Source: an uncultured Collinsella sp.
GTDB lineage: Bacteria; Actinomycetota; Coriobacteriia; Coriobacteriales; Coriobacteriaceae
Length of the DNA stretch: 64,000 nt
Direction of reading: 5' to 3'
Assembly: GCA_937943045.1 (NCBI GenBank)
Contig: CALEBN010000032.1
Coordinates: 1 to 64,000, forward strand
The notes below the pieces were generated by a model. The model saw only the letters and a list, made by a program, of their open reading frames with translations, did no database searches and was not told the DNA's origin. Shown here one piece after another: positions 25,881 to 35,491 of this stretch (position 1 is the first letter of the stretch; each line of letters begins with the position of its first letter). Position numbers and translations under genes: made by a program.

Positions 25881-26969
25881 ATGGCACATGTCGATGACCA
25901 GCGCGTGGCGCGTGTACTCGATGCGCTCGAGGCTCAGCACCCCGGCGCACAGCTGCTCGTAAACGACCCGTGGTCGATTTATTACCTGACCGGCTTTTAT
26001 GCCGATATGTTCGAGCGTTTTTGCGGTGTGTTGCTCGCGCGCGGTAGCGAGCCCGTGATCTTGGTCAACGCGCTGCATCAGCTGCCCGAGTACGACAATG
26101 CCCGCGTCGCCTACCACACCGATACCGACGTCGTGGCCGACGCCATCGCTCGCGAGGTCGATCCGACCAAACCGCTCGGCATCGACACCGTCATGCGCTC
26201 CGGCTTTTTGATGCCCCTTATGGATCGTCACGCCGCAAGCGAGTTCTTCCTGGGCGACTTTGCCGTCACCGCCGCACGCACCCACAAGGACGAAGCCGAG
26301 CAGGAGCTGATGCGCGCGTCCTCGGCCGCTAACGACGACGTGATGGCCGACGCCATCAAGCTCGTCCACGAGGGCGTAACGGAGCGCGAAATTGCCGACC
26401 AGATGCTCGGTCTGTACCGCAAGCACGGCTGCGAGGGCTTTAGTTTTCCGCGCATCGTGAGCTTTGGCGCCAACGCCGGCGACCCGCACCACGAGCCCGA
26501 CGATACGGTACTCAAGCGCGGTGACGTGGTGCTGTTCGACATTGGCGGACGCCGCTGCAACTACTGCTCGGACATGACGCGCACGTTCTTTTGGGGCGAG
26601 CCGGACGAGGAGACGGAGCGCATCTACGACATCGTGCGCCGCGCCAATGAGGCCGCCGAGGCGCTCATCGCACCGGGCGTGCGCATGTGCGACCTGGATC
26701 GCGCCGCGCGCGACGTAATTGAGCAAGCGGGCTATGGGCAGTACTTTACGCATCGCCTGGGACACTCGATCGGCCTGCAGGACCACGAGCCGGGCGACGT
26801 CTCGCTCGTCAACGAGCAAGTCGTAGAGCCTGGCATGACGTTCTCCATCGAGCCGGGTATCTACCTCCCCGGCCGAACCGGCGTCCGCATCGAAGACCTG
26901 GCCCTGGTTACCGAGTCCGGCGTCGAGATCCTCAACGCCTACCCCCACGACCCAGTCCGCCTAGACTAG
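25881..26969 (+). CDS. M24-family aminopeptidase (Xaa-Pro peptidase-like)
   Basis: 362 residues. N-terminal creatinase-like domain (LLVNDPWSIYYLTGFYADMF) and C-terminal pita-bread metallopeptidase domain. The metal ligands are visible in order: D in LFDIGGRR, D in CSDMTRTFF, H in HRLGHSIGLQDHE, E in FSIEPGIYLPG and E in RIEDLALV. It would release N-terminal residues before proline from cytosolic peptides, as PepP/PepQ do; which of the two cannot be told. AGCGAAAGGATG lies before the start. It converges with folC across a palindromic hairpin. Confidence 0.9.
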   Translation: MAHVDDQRVARVLDALEAQHPGAQLLVNDPWSIYYLTGFYADMFERFCGVLLARGSEPVILVNALHQLPEYDNARVAYHTDTDVVADAIAREVDPTKPLGIDTVMRSGFLMPLMDRHAASEFFLGDFAVTAARTHKDEAEQELMRASSAANDDVMADAIKLVHEGVTEREIADQMLGLYRKHGCEGFSFPRIVSFGANAGDPHHEPDDTVLKRGDVVLFDIGGRRCNYCSDMTRTFFWGEPDEETERIYDIVRRANEAAEALIAPGVRMCDLDRAARDVIEQAGYGQYFTHRLGHSIGLQDHEPGDVSLVNEQVVEPGMTFSIEPGIYLPGRTGVRIEDLALVTESGVEILNAYPHDPVRLD

Positions 26970-26992
26970 CCTGGTCCCCAAGCCCCCAAACT

Positions 26993-27060
26993 AAGTTGCG
27001 GTGGAATAGTTCCTGGATGGGCTGCTAGAGCCCAAAAACAGGAACTATTTCACCGCAACT
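26993..27060. repeat. Dispersed hairpin, copy between pepP-like gene and folC
   Basis: Arms AGTTGCGGTGGAATAGTTCC (from 26994) and GGAACTATTTCACCGCAACT (to 27060) pair over about 22 bases with a single mismatch and a 23-base loop. Same family as 25455-25517, 39317-39391 and 42440-42506. It sits between two convergent genes and may act as their transcription end. Confidence 0.85.
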
Positions 27061-27076
27061 GATGAGGGGGTATGGG

Positions 27077-28420
27077 TTAACGGAACAAGCCGGCCACTTC
27101 GCCGGCTAGGGTGATGGTGCCGGCTGCTACGAAGGGCTCGCCGGCGGCATCGAGGGCCGCGAGGGCCTCGGACACGCTGGGGTACACGCCAGCGAGCTTA
27201 TCGGCCTCCACCAGGGCAGCGAGCTCCTCTGCCGGCAGGGCGCGATCGGAATCGGTCTGGGTCACGACCACGCGGGGGAAGGCCGGAACAAGCACGTCGA
27301 CGATGCCCGCCACGTCCTTATCGGCCAGCGCGGCACATAGCAGCGTGGGGCGATTCTCTACGCACGGATCGATCTCATCCAGCGCGCTCACAAAGTTCTC
27401 GCAGCTCTGGGGGTTATGGCAGGCGTCGATCAGCTTGAGCGGATCGGTTCCCAGCACATCAAAGCGACCCGGCGTGGGGCAACCCATAAGCGAAGCGTCG
27501 AGTGCATCGTGGTCGAGCTCGCGACCCAAATAGCCCTCGCACAGCATAATCGCACACGCGGCATTCTGCGGCTGATACGCCGGCTTAACCATCCTCGACG
27601 TATAGATCGCGCGCGGCGTGGTGCAGCTAAACTCCACCGTATCACCCACGTGTGTCGGAAGTTTGGTCGTCGTATGGCTCACCACGAGCGGCACAACGCC
27701 GCACTCACGGCAACGAGCATCCATCACACACTGAACACTCGCCTCATGCGTGCCCTCGCCCAAAACAACCAAACGCCCAGGCTTTATAACCGCAGCCTTC
27801 TCCCCCGCAATGGCCTCGAGGGTATCGCCAAGGACCTTCGTATGGTCGAGTCCAATGCCCGTAATGGCGACGGCCACGGGATCGGTCGCACTTGTGGCAT
27901 CCCAGCGTCCGCCCATGCCAACCTCAAGCACGGCCACGTCCACGCAAGCCTCGGCAAACATAGTCAAACCAGCCACGGACAAAAGATCGAAGGGCGTAAT
28001 AGAACGGAGCTCCTCGCCCGCCGCCTCACGACGTGCGTTGAGACGACGACCCGCCTCATACGCCGCAGAGACACCATGGGCAAAGACCTCGTCTGAGACG
28101 ACCTTTCCATCAATCTCCATACGCTCGGGATAGCGCACCAGATGAGGCGACGTAAAGAGTGCCGTCTTAAGGCCCTCACCACGAAGAATGGCAGCCGAGA
28201 ATCGCGTCGTCGAGGTCTTTCCATTGGTACCGGCTATCTGGACGCAATCATAGAACTCGTCAGGACGACCAAGCTCATCGAGCATCTCAACGACGGTCTC
28301 GAGCAGCGGCGTGGAATAACGCGCAATCTTGCCCGTATCGGCCGCAAGTGCAACAGCCTCATCAAAAGAAAGCTCCGGAACCTCAAACGGCACCGAATAC
28401 AACCCAGAACGCTTTGCCAT
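27077..28420 (-). CDS. folC: Folylpolyglutamate/dihydrofolate synthase
   Basis: 447 residues from MAKRSGLYSVPFEVP, with GAGGGGA 9 bases upstream. P-loop AGTNGKTSTTRFSAAILRGE, then TSPHLVRYPERMEIDG, VGMGGRWDATSA, ITGIGLDHTKVLGDTLEAIAGEKA and IDACHNPQSCENF are the Mur-ligase/FolC motifs. It adds glutamate to dihydropteroate and folates in the cytosol. It follows valS on the same strand, a frequent arrangement in Gram-positives, separated here by 279 bases with a nested palindrome. Confidence 0.93.
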   Translation of the reverse strand: MAKRSGLYSVPFEVPELSFDEAVALAADTGKIARYSTPLLETVVEMLDELGRPDEFYDCVQIAGTNGKTSTTRFSAAILRGEGLKTALFTSPHLVRYPERMEIDGKVVSDEVFAHGVSAAYEAGRRLNARREAAGEELRSITPFDLLSVAGLTMFAEACVDVAVLEVGMGGRWDATSATDPVAVAITGIGLDHTKVLGDTLEAIAGEKAAVIKPGRLVVLGEGTHEASVQCVMDARCRECGVVPLVVSHTTTKLPTHVGDTVEFSCTTPRAIYTSRMVKPAYQPQNAACAIMLCEGYLGRELDHDALDASLMGCPTPGRFDVLGTDPLKLIDACHNPQSCENFVSALDEIDPCVENRPTLLCAALADKDVAGIVDVLVPAFPRVVVTQTDSDRALPAEELAALVEADKLAGVYPSVSEALAALDAAGEPFVAAGTITLAGEVAGLFR

Positions 28421-28571
28421 AGCCAAAGTCCCCTCAACATAAAAAGAGGCCCGTAAGCAACAACGAGCCCCTCCCATTCAAAATATCAGCCAAACACCGC
28501 TTTGCAGCAAGATCAAGGCCACAACCCAGTGGCCCTAACCTACCAGTTGCAAACAACCACGTAACCGCACT

Positions 28572-28689
28572 AGGAGCGGCCCGACGCTTTGCTCGATACA
28601 AGTTCCGCACGCAAAGGACAGCACTTAATGTGCTGTCCGTCTTGCGCAGGACTGTTCGCAGTAGCGAACAAAGCGTCGGGACGCGCCCC
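28572..28689. repeat. Nested palindrome downstream of valS
   Basis: Outer arms CCCGACGCTTTG (28580-28591) and CAAAGCGTCGGG (28669-28680). Inner hairpin GGACAGCAC-TTAAT-GTGCTGTCC (28616-28638). No T tract on either strand, so not an ordinary terminator. The core, read on the minus strand as CACATTAAGTG with GTGCGGAA after it, matches the element at 31417-31532. Confidence 0.8.
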
Positions 28690-28699
28690 TCAGTAAGAT

Positions 28700-31396
28700 C
28701 TACGAGAAGTCAGCAACCTGAGCAGTCAGCGCCGTCAGGATCTCCTTGAGCTCAGCTGCACGGTCCCTCTTCTTCTGAACCACCGCGGGCGCGGCCTTGG
28801 CCACAAAGCCCTCGTTGGCCAGTGTCTTCTCGCAGCCGGCGAGCTCCTTCTGGGCCGCGGCGATCTCCTTCTCCAGGCGTGCCTTCTCGGCCGAAAGGTC
28901 AACTTTGCCCTCGAGCACCACAAAGACCTCGACGCCGCTGTCGACCACGGCAATGCTCGCGGCCGGCTTCTCAACGTCGGTGCCCATGACCAGCGAGGCA
29001 GTGTTTGCCAGCGGCTCGATGGTCGAACGCAGACTCTCGAGCTTCTCGATGTCCTCGGCACCGGCGCGCACGACAACGTCGAGCTCGGCCTTGGGGCTCA
29101 AGCGGTAACGCGAACGGGTGGCGCGGGCGGCAGACACGACGGTACGGCACAGCTCAAACGCGCGCTCGGCGTCCTCGTCAACATATTTGGCGTAGTCGGC
29201 GGGCTCGGGCCACTTGGCGATCATGAGCGCCTCGGCGCGGTCCACGTTGCCCTCGGCGTCCAGATCGAGCACGCTCGCCGGCATGTTGTCCCAAATCTCC
29301 TCGGTAACAAACGGCATAAGCGGGTGCATCAAGCGAATGGAGGTATCAAGCACAAAGATCAGGTTGCGCTGCGCCTGCAGACGGCCCTCACCCTTCAGGC
29401 GGGCCTTGGTGACCTCGACGTACCAGTCGCAGACCTCATTCCAGAAGAACTGCTGCACGCCGCGGGCCATGTCACCAAAGGTGTAGTTCTCGATGCCCTC
29501 GGTGACCATCTTCACGGCCTTTGCCAGACGGCTGAACATCCAGGCGTCGGCCGGAGTCTCCACGACGGGCTCGCCGGGCGTGTAGCCCTCCATGTTCATG
29601 AGCAGGAAGCGGCTGGCGTTCCAGATCTTGGTCACAAACGACTTGGCCTGCTCGGTACGCGGACTGTCGATAAGCTTCTTAGTCTTCTTGTCGATGTTCG
29701 CATCGAACTTGACGTCCTGGTTGTTGGTGCAGAGGGTCAGCAGGTTGAAGCGCATGGCGTCGGCGCCGTACATACCGATGAGGTCCATGGGGTCAACGCC
29801 GTTGCCCTTGGACTTGGACATGCGGCTGCCGTCCTTGGCCAGGATCGTCGGGTAGATGACGACGTCCTTAAACGGCACCTCGTCCAGGAAGTACAGCGAG
29901 CTCATGACCATGCGGGCGACCCACAGCGCGATGATGTCGCGTGCGGTGACGAGCGCGGTCGTGGGGTGATGGCCCTCGAGCAGCTCCGGCTTTTGCGGCC
30001 AGCCCTGCGTGGCGAAGGTCCACAGCTGCGAGCTGAACCAGGTGTCCAGCACGTTCTCGTCCTGATGCACGTGATGGCCACCGCACTTGGGGCACACGTC
30101 GGTGTCCTCAGTAAGAGCGTCCTCCCAGCCGCAATCCTCGCAGTAGAACACGGGGATGCGGTGGCCCCACCACAGCTGGCGCGAGATGCACCAGTCCTTG
30201 AGGTTCTCCATCCAGGTGGTGTAGGTCTGCGTCCAGCGCGCGGGGTGGAAGGTGACCTTACCGGAGTTGACGGCGTCAAGCGCCGGCCCCTTGAGTTTGT
30301 CGACGGCCACGAACCACTGCTCGGACAGCCACGGCTCAAGCGCGGCGTCACAGCGGTAGCAGTGCATGACGGAGTGGTCGTGATCCTCCACGTGATCGAG
30401 CAGGTCATGCTCCTCAAACCACTTGATGACGGCCTCGCGGCACTCCTCGCGGGTCATACCGGTGAACTCGCCGTAGCCTTCGACGACCACCGCGTGCTCG
30501 TCGAAGATATTGATCTGCGGCAGGTCGTGAGCCTGACCCATGGCGTAGTCGTTGGGGTCGTGGGCCGGGGTGACCTTAACGAAGCCGGAACCGAAGTTGG
30601 CATCGACATGCCAATCCTCAAAGATGGGGATCTCACGGTCGACGATGGGAAGCTTGACGGTCTTGCCCACGAAGGCGGCCTTCTCGGGGTCCTTCGGGGA
30701 AACGGCGACGCCCGTGTCACCGAGCATGGTCTCGGGGCGCGTGGTGGCGACGACGATGTAGTCCTGGCCGTTGACCGGCTCGGTCAGCGGGTAGCGCAGG
30801 TGCCACAGGTGGCCCTTCTCGTCCTTGTACTCGGCCTCGTCGTCCGAGATGGCGGTGGTGCAGTTGGGGCACCAATTGACGATGCGCTTGCCGCGATAGA
30901 TCAGGCCGTCATGATACCAATCACAGAAGACCTTACGCACGGCCTGCGCATAGTCCTCGTCCATGGTAAAGCGCTCGTTATCGAAGTCGACGGAGCAGCC
31001 CATGCGCTTGATCTGCTCGACGATGATGCCGCCGTACTCGTGGGTCCAATCCCAGCAGGCGTCGACAAACTTGTCGCGACCGATCTCCAGGCGGCTGATG
31101 CCCTCACTCTTGAGCTTCTTGTCGACCTTAGTCTGCGTGGCGATACCGGCGTGGTCGGTACCCAGCACCCAACGCGTGGACTTGCCGCGCATGCGGGCCA
31201 TACGGATGATGGCGTCCTGGATGGAGTCGTCGGTGGCGTGACCCATGTGGAGCTTGCCAGTCACGTTGGGAGGTGGAATGGTGACGGTGCAGTCGCCCAC
31301 GCCCTCACGGCGCTTGTAGTAGCCGCCGTCGAGCCACTTCTGCAGGATCGCCGGCTCGTTGGTCGACGGATCGTAGTTCTTGGGCATCTCTTCCAT
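28700..31396 (-). CDS. valS: Valyl-tRNA synthetase
   Basis: 898 residues. HIGH-type motif PPPNVTGKLHMGHATDD at about 40-56, the editing (CP1) domain with TTRPETMLGDTGVAV, the KMSKS-type MSKSKGNGVDP, and a C-terminal coiled coil (LSAEKARLEKEIAAAQKELA) typical of ValRS. CPNCTTAISDDEAEYKDEKG and CPKCGGHHVHQDENVLDTWF are metal-site regions. Cytosolic, charges tRNA-Val. ATG preceded by GGGAGAAAT. It is flanked on both sides by related nested palindromes. No T-box was recognised in the leader. Confidence 0.96.
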   Translation of the reverse strand: MEEMPKNYDPSTNEPAILQKWLDGGYYKRREGVGDCTVTIPPPNVTGKLHMGHATDDSIQDAIIRMARMRGKSTRWVLGTDHAGIATQTKVDKKLKSEGISRLEIGRDKFVDACWDWTHEYGGIIVEQIKRMGCSVDFDNERFTMDEDYAQAVRKVFCDWYHDGLIYRGKRIVNWCPNCTTAISDDEAEYKDEKGHLWHLRYPLTEPVNGQDYIVVATTRPETMLGDTGVAVSPKDPEKAAFVGKTVKLPIVDREIPIFEDWHVDANFGSGFVKVTPAHDPNDYAMGQAHDLPQINIFDEHAVVVEGYGEFTGMTREECREAVIKWFEEHDLLDHVEDHDHSVMHCYRCDAALEPWLSEQWFVAVDKLKGPALDAVNSGKVTFHPARWTQTYTTWMENLKDWCISRQLWWGHRIPVFYCEDCGWEDALTEDTDVCPKCGGHHVHQDENVLDTWFSSQLWTFATQGWPQKPELLEGHHPTTALVTARDIIALWVARMVMSSLYFLDEVPFKDVVIYPTILAKDGSRMSKSKGNGVDPMDLIGMYGADAMRFNLLTLCTNNQDVKFDANIDKKTKKLIDSPRTEQAKSFVTKIWNASRFLLMNMEGYTPGEPVVETPADAWMFSRLAKAVKMVTEGIENYTFGDMARGVQQFFWNEVCDWYVEVTKARLKGEGRLQAQRNLIFVLDTSIRLMHPLMPFVTEEIWDNMPASVLDLDAEGNVDRAEALMIAKWPEPADYAKYVDEDAERAFELCRTVVSAARATRSRYRLSPKAELDVVVRAGAEDIEKLESLRSTIEPLANTASLVMGTDVEKPAASIAVVDSGVEVFVVLEGKVDLSAEKARLEKEIAAAQKELAGCEKTLANEGFVAKAAPAVVQKKRDRAAELKEILTALTAQVADFS

Positions 31397-31416
31397 ATAT
31401 TTCTCCCTTGCCCGTC

Positions 31417-31532
31417 GGGGAGGAATGTAGGCCCGATTTTCGCTCGGTCAGGTCCTGGGCTCGCTCGAAGACCACATTAAGTGGTCTTCGGCTCGTGCGG
31501 AATCTACGAAAATCGGGCCTACATTCCTCCCC
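31417..31532. repeat. Nested palindrome in the leader of valS
   Basis: A perfect 26-base inverted repeat (31417-31442 with 31507-31532; begins GGGGAGGAATGTAGG) encloses an inner perfect hairpin CGAAGACCAC-ATTAA-GTGGTCTTCG (31466-31490). The 3' arm lies about 20 bases before the valS start, so in RNA it would form a very stable structure near the ribosome site. Core shared with 28572-28689. Confidence 0.85.
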
Positions 31533-31620
31533 TTAGGTATCGATTACTTCAGTCTGATATGACTTCGCTGAGGCTTAAACAAACACACAGAATAACACAG
31601 GTAGTTGGGGTTATTGCGTA

Positions 31621-31662
31621 TATATAAAATAGCCTCCGACCGCGGGTGGTCGGAGGCTATTT
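31621..31662 (-). terminator. clpX terminator
   Basis: Perfect 15-bp stem (31627-31641 with 31648-31662), 6-base loop and TTTTATATATA following on the minus strand, 22 bases after the clpX stop. It separates the tig-clpP-clpX unit from valS. Confidence 0.88.
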
Positions 31663-31683
31663 GCAAACACGTTTTAGGATGGT

Positions 31684-33093
31684 TTAGCCGTAGATGCGTT
31701 GGGGCTGTTCTTCGCCCTTTACGGAGGCTTCGGTCACGATGACCTTGGAAACACCCTCCTCGCTGGGCAGGTCGAACATCGTCTGCTGCAGCACGTCCTC
31801 GCAGATGGAGCGCAGGCCGCGGGCGCCGGTCTTGCGGGCGAGCGCCATGCGGGCGATCTCGTGCAGGGCCGCATCCTCAAACTCAAGATCGACGTCCTCG
31901 AGCTGGAACATCTTACGGTACTGACGCACCACGGCGTTCTTGGGCTCGGTCAGGATCGACACCAGGTCGTCCTCGTCGAGCGCCTGCGTCTGGGTCACGA
32001 CGGGCGTACGTCCCACAAACTCGGGAATCATGCCAAAGGCGTTGAGGTCCTGCGGGAGCACCTGACGCAGCAGATCGTTCTCATCGACCGAGGTGGGGCC
32101 GGCGATCTCGGAGTTGAAGCCCACGCCCTTGTTGCCCACGCGATCGGCGATGATCTTGTCCAGACCCACAAAGGCACCGCCGCAGATGAACAGGATGTTG
32201 GTCGTGTCGATCTGCAGCAGCTCCTGCTGGGGATGCTTGCGGCCGCCGGTGGGCGGAACGCTGGCCACCGTGCCCTCAAGAATCTTAAGCAGCGCCTGCT
32301 GAACACCCTCGCCCGAAACATCACGGGTGATGGAGAGGTTCTCAGCCTTGCGGGCGATCTTGTCGATCTCGTCCACGTAGATAATGCCAACCTGCGCGCG
32401 CTCAATGTCGCCATCGGCGGCGTTAATGAGCTTGAGTAGGATGTTCTCCACGTCCTCGCCCACATAGCCGGCCTCGGTGAGTGCGGTGGCATCGGCAATG
32501 GCAAACGGCACCTCGAGGATGCGCGCGAGCGTCTGGGCCAACAAAGTCTTGCCGGTACCGGTGGGACCGAGCAGCAGGATGTTGGACTTGGCGAGCTCCA
32601 CCTCGTCCATATCGTCGTCGAACTGCGATCCCATACCGTCGTCAAAGGCAGACACCGCGGCACCGCCCTCGATCACGCGGCGGTAGTGGTTGTACACGGC
32701 AACCGACATGGCGCGCTTGGCGTCCTCCTGGCCCATGACATAAGCCGAGAGCTCGTCATAGATCTCATGCGGCGTCGGCACATGCGTAATGACCTGACGG
32801 GCGTCGTCCTCCAGCTCAAAACCCTCGGCCTCAGGATCTACAGCGGGCTGACCGGCAGCCTGGCCGTGGTCGTTGAGGAAGCCCGGCAGCTTGCCGTTAC
32901 GGGCGGCGTCCATAAAGTCCGAAGCCAGCGACTCCTCCAAAATCTCGGAGCAGGCGGCGACGCACTCGTCACAGATAAAGATGTTGGTCGGGCCCTTTAC
33001 GAGACGGCGTACCTGCCCCTGCTCTTTTCCGCAGAAGGAGCAGCGGATGGGGTTGCCGTTCTCGTCAAAGTTGTCCTGCATGTTACCTGCCAT
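31684..33093 (-). CDS. clpX: ATP-dependent Clp protease ATPase subunit ClpX
   Basis: 469 residues. N-terminal C4 zinc domain ([10 protein letters not shown] and [11 protein letters not shown]), Walker [19 protein letters not shown], Walker [13 protein letters not shown], and the [11 protein letters not shown] arginine/sensor 2 region. It unfolds tagged substrates and feeds them to ClpP, encoded just upstream. AAGGA 8 bases before ATG. An insertion around residues 70-110 (acidic, Ala-rich) makes it longer than the usual 420-residue protein. Confidence 0.96.
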   Translation of the reverse strand: MAGNMQDNFDENGNPIRCSFCGKEQGQVRRLVKGPTNIFICDECVAACSEILEESLASDFMDAARNGKLPGFLNDHGQAAGQPAVDPEAEGFELEDDARQVITHVPTPHEIYDELSAYVMGQEDAKRAMSVAVYNHYRRVIEGGAAVSAFDDGMGSQFDDDMDEVELAKSNILLLGPTGTGKTLLAQTLARILEVPFAIADATALTEAGYVGEDVENILLKLINAADGDIERAQVGIIYVDEIDKIARKAENLSITRDVSGEGVQQALLKILEGTVASVPPTGGRKHPQQELLQIDTTNILFICGGAFVGLDKIIADRVGNKGVGFNSEIAGPTSVDENDLLRQVLPQDLNAFGMIPEFVGRTPVVTQTQALDEDDLVSILTEPKNAVVRQYRKMFQLEDVDLEFEDAALHEIARMALARKTGARGLRSICEDVLQQTMFDLPSEEGVSKVIVTEASVKGEEQPQRIYG

Positions 33094-33094
33094 C

Positions 33095-33715
33095 CTAGGC
33101 GTCCTTCGCGGCGAGATCGCGCGAGGTGACGATACGGTCGATCAGGCCGTAGTCGAGGGCCTCGGCAGCGGTCAGGTAGTTGTCGCGCTCGGTATCGGCC
33201 TGGACCTTCTCGATGGGCTGGCCCGAGGCGTCGGACAGGATCTGGTTGAGCTCGCGACGGGTCTTCTTGATCTCCTCGGCCACGATCTCGATCTCGGTCT
33301 GCTGACCCTGAGCACCGCCGCTGGGCTGGTGAATCATGACCTTGGAGTGCGGCAGGCAGAAGCGCTTGCCCTTGGCGCCGGCCGAAAGCAGCACGGCGGC
33401 CATGGACGCGGCCATACCCACGCAAATGGTGGAGACCTTCGGCTTGATGAAGTTCATGGTGTCCAGAATCGCCAGGCCGGAGTAGACCTCGCCACCGGGC
33501 GAATTGATGTAGAGCGAGATATCCTTCTCGGCATCCTGGCTCTCAAGATGCAGCAACTGGGCAACGACCAGGTTGGCGCTGACGGAGTTGATCTCCTCGC
33601 CCAAGAAGATGATGCGGTCGTTGAGCAGGCGCGAATAGATATCGTAGCTGCGCTCGCCGCGCGGTGTCTGCTCGATAACGTATGGCACGAGGGCGGAATC
33701 GAACTTAGCGATCAT
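33095..33715 (-). CDS. clpP: Clp protease proteolytic subunit
   Basis: 206 residues from [15 protein letters not shown], chosen because GGAG is 6 bases upstream; ATGs 2 and 4 codons earlier are possible. Catalytic Ser in [10 protein letters not shown] (about 104), His in [12 protein letters not shown] (about 129) and Asp in DTERDNY (about 174-178). Serine peptidase that forms a two-ring barrel with ClpX. Middle gene of tig-clpP-clpX; its stop is 1 base from the clpX start. Confidence 0.95.
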   Translation of the reverse strand: MIAKFDSALVPYVIEQTPRGERSYDIYSRLLNDRIIFLGEEINSVSANLVVAQLLHLESQDAEKDISLYINSPGGEVYSGLAILDTMNFIKPKVSTICVGMAASMAAVLLSAGAKGKRFCLPHSKVMIHQPSGGAQGQQTEIEIVAEEIKKTRRELNQILSDASGQPIEKVQADTERDNYLTAAEALDYGLIDRIVTSRDLAAKDA

Positions 33716-33761
33716 ACGCATCTCCATTTCTCTCTTGCGGACCAAATTGGTTCTAGATAAA

Positions 33762-33802
33762 CGTACGGTGCCCGCATGCTATGCATTGGCTGGCACCGTA
33801 CG
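33762..33802 (-). terminator. Hairpin between tig and clpP
   Basis: CGTACGGTGCC/GGCACCGTACG, 11 perfect pairs and a 19-base loop, followed by TTTATC on the minus strand. A weak terminator or mRNA processing hairpin that could lower clpP-clpX readthrough from tig. Confidence 0.55.
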
Positions 33803-33878
33803 AAGCAACCGGATAACCGGTGTATAACTTTACCCCATCACGGGCGCACGCATGCGCTCGCGGGCAAGGTGGCGAGAA

Positions 33879-35180
33879 TTACTCGGCGTCCTTGGCGGTC
33901 TCGTCGACCTCGGTCACCTTAGCGTTCTCGACCAGGTGGTCGACGGCCTTGGAGCGACGGATGGACTCGCGGACGGCAGGCATGCGGCCATCGGCGATGA
34001 ACTCGGCCTTGGAAGCCTCGACGTCCTTGACGCCGGCCTTCTCGAACTCGGCGTTGACGTCGTCCTCGGTGACCTCGATCTTGAGCTCACGGGCAAGGGC
34101 GTCCAGAGCCAGGGACTCACGGGCAACGTCGTTGGCCTGCTTGTGCAGGTCGCCGATGAACTGCTCCATGGTCAGATCGGAAGCAGGCAGCCAGGTGTCC
34201 AGCGTCATGCCGCGAGCAGCGAGGTTGGACAGGAAGTTCTGGCCGAGCTCCTCAAAGACGGACTGCTCATAGTCGGCGTCCATCTCGTCGAGCTGCAGAC
34301 GCTCAGCGAGAGCGGAGACGCAACGGTTCTCCTTCTCGGCCGGCAGGCGGGAAGCCTTGTCCTGCTCGATCTCGATCTTGATGGCGTCGCGCATAGCGTC
34401 GATGCTGTCGAAGCCAAAGTCGGACTTGACGAGCTCGTCGGTGAGCTCGGGGGTGTTGCGGACCTTGATGCCCTTGACGGTGACCTCGACGGTGTGGGTC
34501 TCGGCCTCCTCGCCCTCCTCGACCTCGTCGGTCCAGGTGACGGTCTTGACGTCGTCAACGTTAGCGCCGATCAGGGCCTCGTTGAACTCCTTGGGGTTGC
34601 TGTCGCTACCGGCGATGAGCATACGGCCCTCGGCGGCAAAGTTGTCGGCGTTCTCGACGGCCTTGAGGTCGACGGTGACGTAGTCCTCGGCCTCGACGGC
34701 GCGACCCTCGACGTCTTCGAAGGTGGCACGGTAGTTGAGGAGCATCTCGACCTGGTTGTTGATCTCGGACTCGGTGACCTCCGCAGGGGGCATCTCGATC
34801 TCGACGGCGTCGAAGGAGGAGAGCTCAGCGGCGGGACGCAGGGAGAACTCGACGGTGTAGGTGTAATCCTCGTGATCCTTGGCGAGGCCGAGCTCCTTGT
34901 AGTCACCATTCTTGGTGGGGACGATGTCCAGCTCGTTGAGGACGGCGGGCTCGTTGGCGGCGATCAGGTCGTTGGTGGCCTGAGCGAGGGTAGCCTCGGC
35001 GCCAAGAGCGGAGTCGATGACCGGACGGGGAGCCTTACCGGCACGGAAGCCCGGGAAGCGGTACTTCTTGGCGGTCTCCTTGTAGGCCTTCTTGATCGCG
35101 GCGTCGACGTCGGCGGCCGGGATGGTGACCGTAGCGGTGAGCTTGGCGTCCTTGACGTCAGAAGCGGTGATGTTCAACAC
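33879..35180 (-). CDS. tig: Trigger factor (ribosome-associated chaperone)
   Basis: About 433 residues. N-terminal ribosome-binding domain with the signature FPGFRAGKAPRPVI, middle FKBP-type PPIase domain (EAEDYVTVDLKAVE onward), C-terminal helical arms. It holds nascent chains at the ribosome exit. AGGAGG falls within the codons of the upstream ATG (MRRN), so translation probably begins at the GTG (35180) or the TTG that follows it. The very acidic C-terminus (EVDETAKDAE) is typical of high-GC actinobacteria. First gene of tig-clpP-clpX, downstream of tRNA-Leu. Confidence 0.94.
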   Translation of the reverse strand: MLNITASDVKDAKLTATVTIPAADVDAAIKKAYKETAKKYRFPGFRAGKAPRPVIDSALGAEATLAQATNDLIAANEPAVLNELDIVPTKNGDYKELGLAKDHEDYTYTVEFSLRPAAELSSFDAVEIEMPPAEVTESEINNQVEMLLNYRATFEDVEGRAVEAEDYVTVDLKAVENADNFAAEGRMLIAGSDSNPKEFNEALIGANVDDVKTVTWTDEVEEGEEAETHTVEVTVKGIKVRNTPELTDELVKSDFGFDSIDAMRDAIKIEIEQDKASRLPAEKENRCVSALAERLQLDEMDADYEQSVFEELGQNFLSNLAARGMTLDTWLPASDLTMEQFIGDLHKQANDVARESLALDALARELKIEVTEDDVNAEFEKAGVKDVEASKAEFIADGRMPAVRESIRRSKAVDHLVENAKVTEVDETAKDAE

Positions 35181-35267
35181 GTTCCTCCTCATACTGCCCA
35201 GCTTATCTGAGGTGCTGGTACCTTTATGCAACAAGCGTCGCGAGGGCATAAGCCGACGCGGGTGCGT

Positions 35268-35351
35268 TGGTGCGGGCGAAAGGACTCGAACCTTCACGGG
35301 AATCCCACCAGAACCTAAATCTGGCGCGTCTACCAATTCCGCCACGCCCGC
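35268..35351 (-). tRNA. tRNA-Leu (anticodon UAG)
   Basis: Acceptor GCGGGCG/CGCCCGC, D-arm TGGCGGAATTGGTAGACGC, anticodon stem CCAGA/TCTGG with loop TTTAGGT (anticodon TAG), a long variable arm (class II) and T-arm GGTTCGAGTCC. Discriminator A and encoded CCA (35270-35268). Reads CUA codons. Confidence 0.95.
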
Positions 35352-35437
35352 ATGAGCGCACAGATTAGGAATGATAGCAGATACGAGCGACAAGCGCACG
35401 CACACGTTTTACAGGCTCACGACCTCACCACGAGTGC

Positions 35438-35462
35438 AAAAGGCGGGGCGAGTTGCCCCGCC
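35438..35462 (-). terminator. Terminator of the molybdenum hydroxylase operon
   Basis: GGCGGGGC (35442-35449) pairs with GCCCCGCC (35455-35462), 5-base loop, TTTT on the minus strand; 30 bases after the stop of the hydroxylase gene. Confidence 0.75.
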
Positions 35463-35491
35463 CCGCCAATTACGACTTGTTCGCCGACCCG

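Noticed and set aside
28572..28689. Rho-independent terminator of valS
   Set aside because: The nested palindrome has no T tract on the minus strand, and the related copy lies upstream of valS, so ordinary termination does not explain it.
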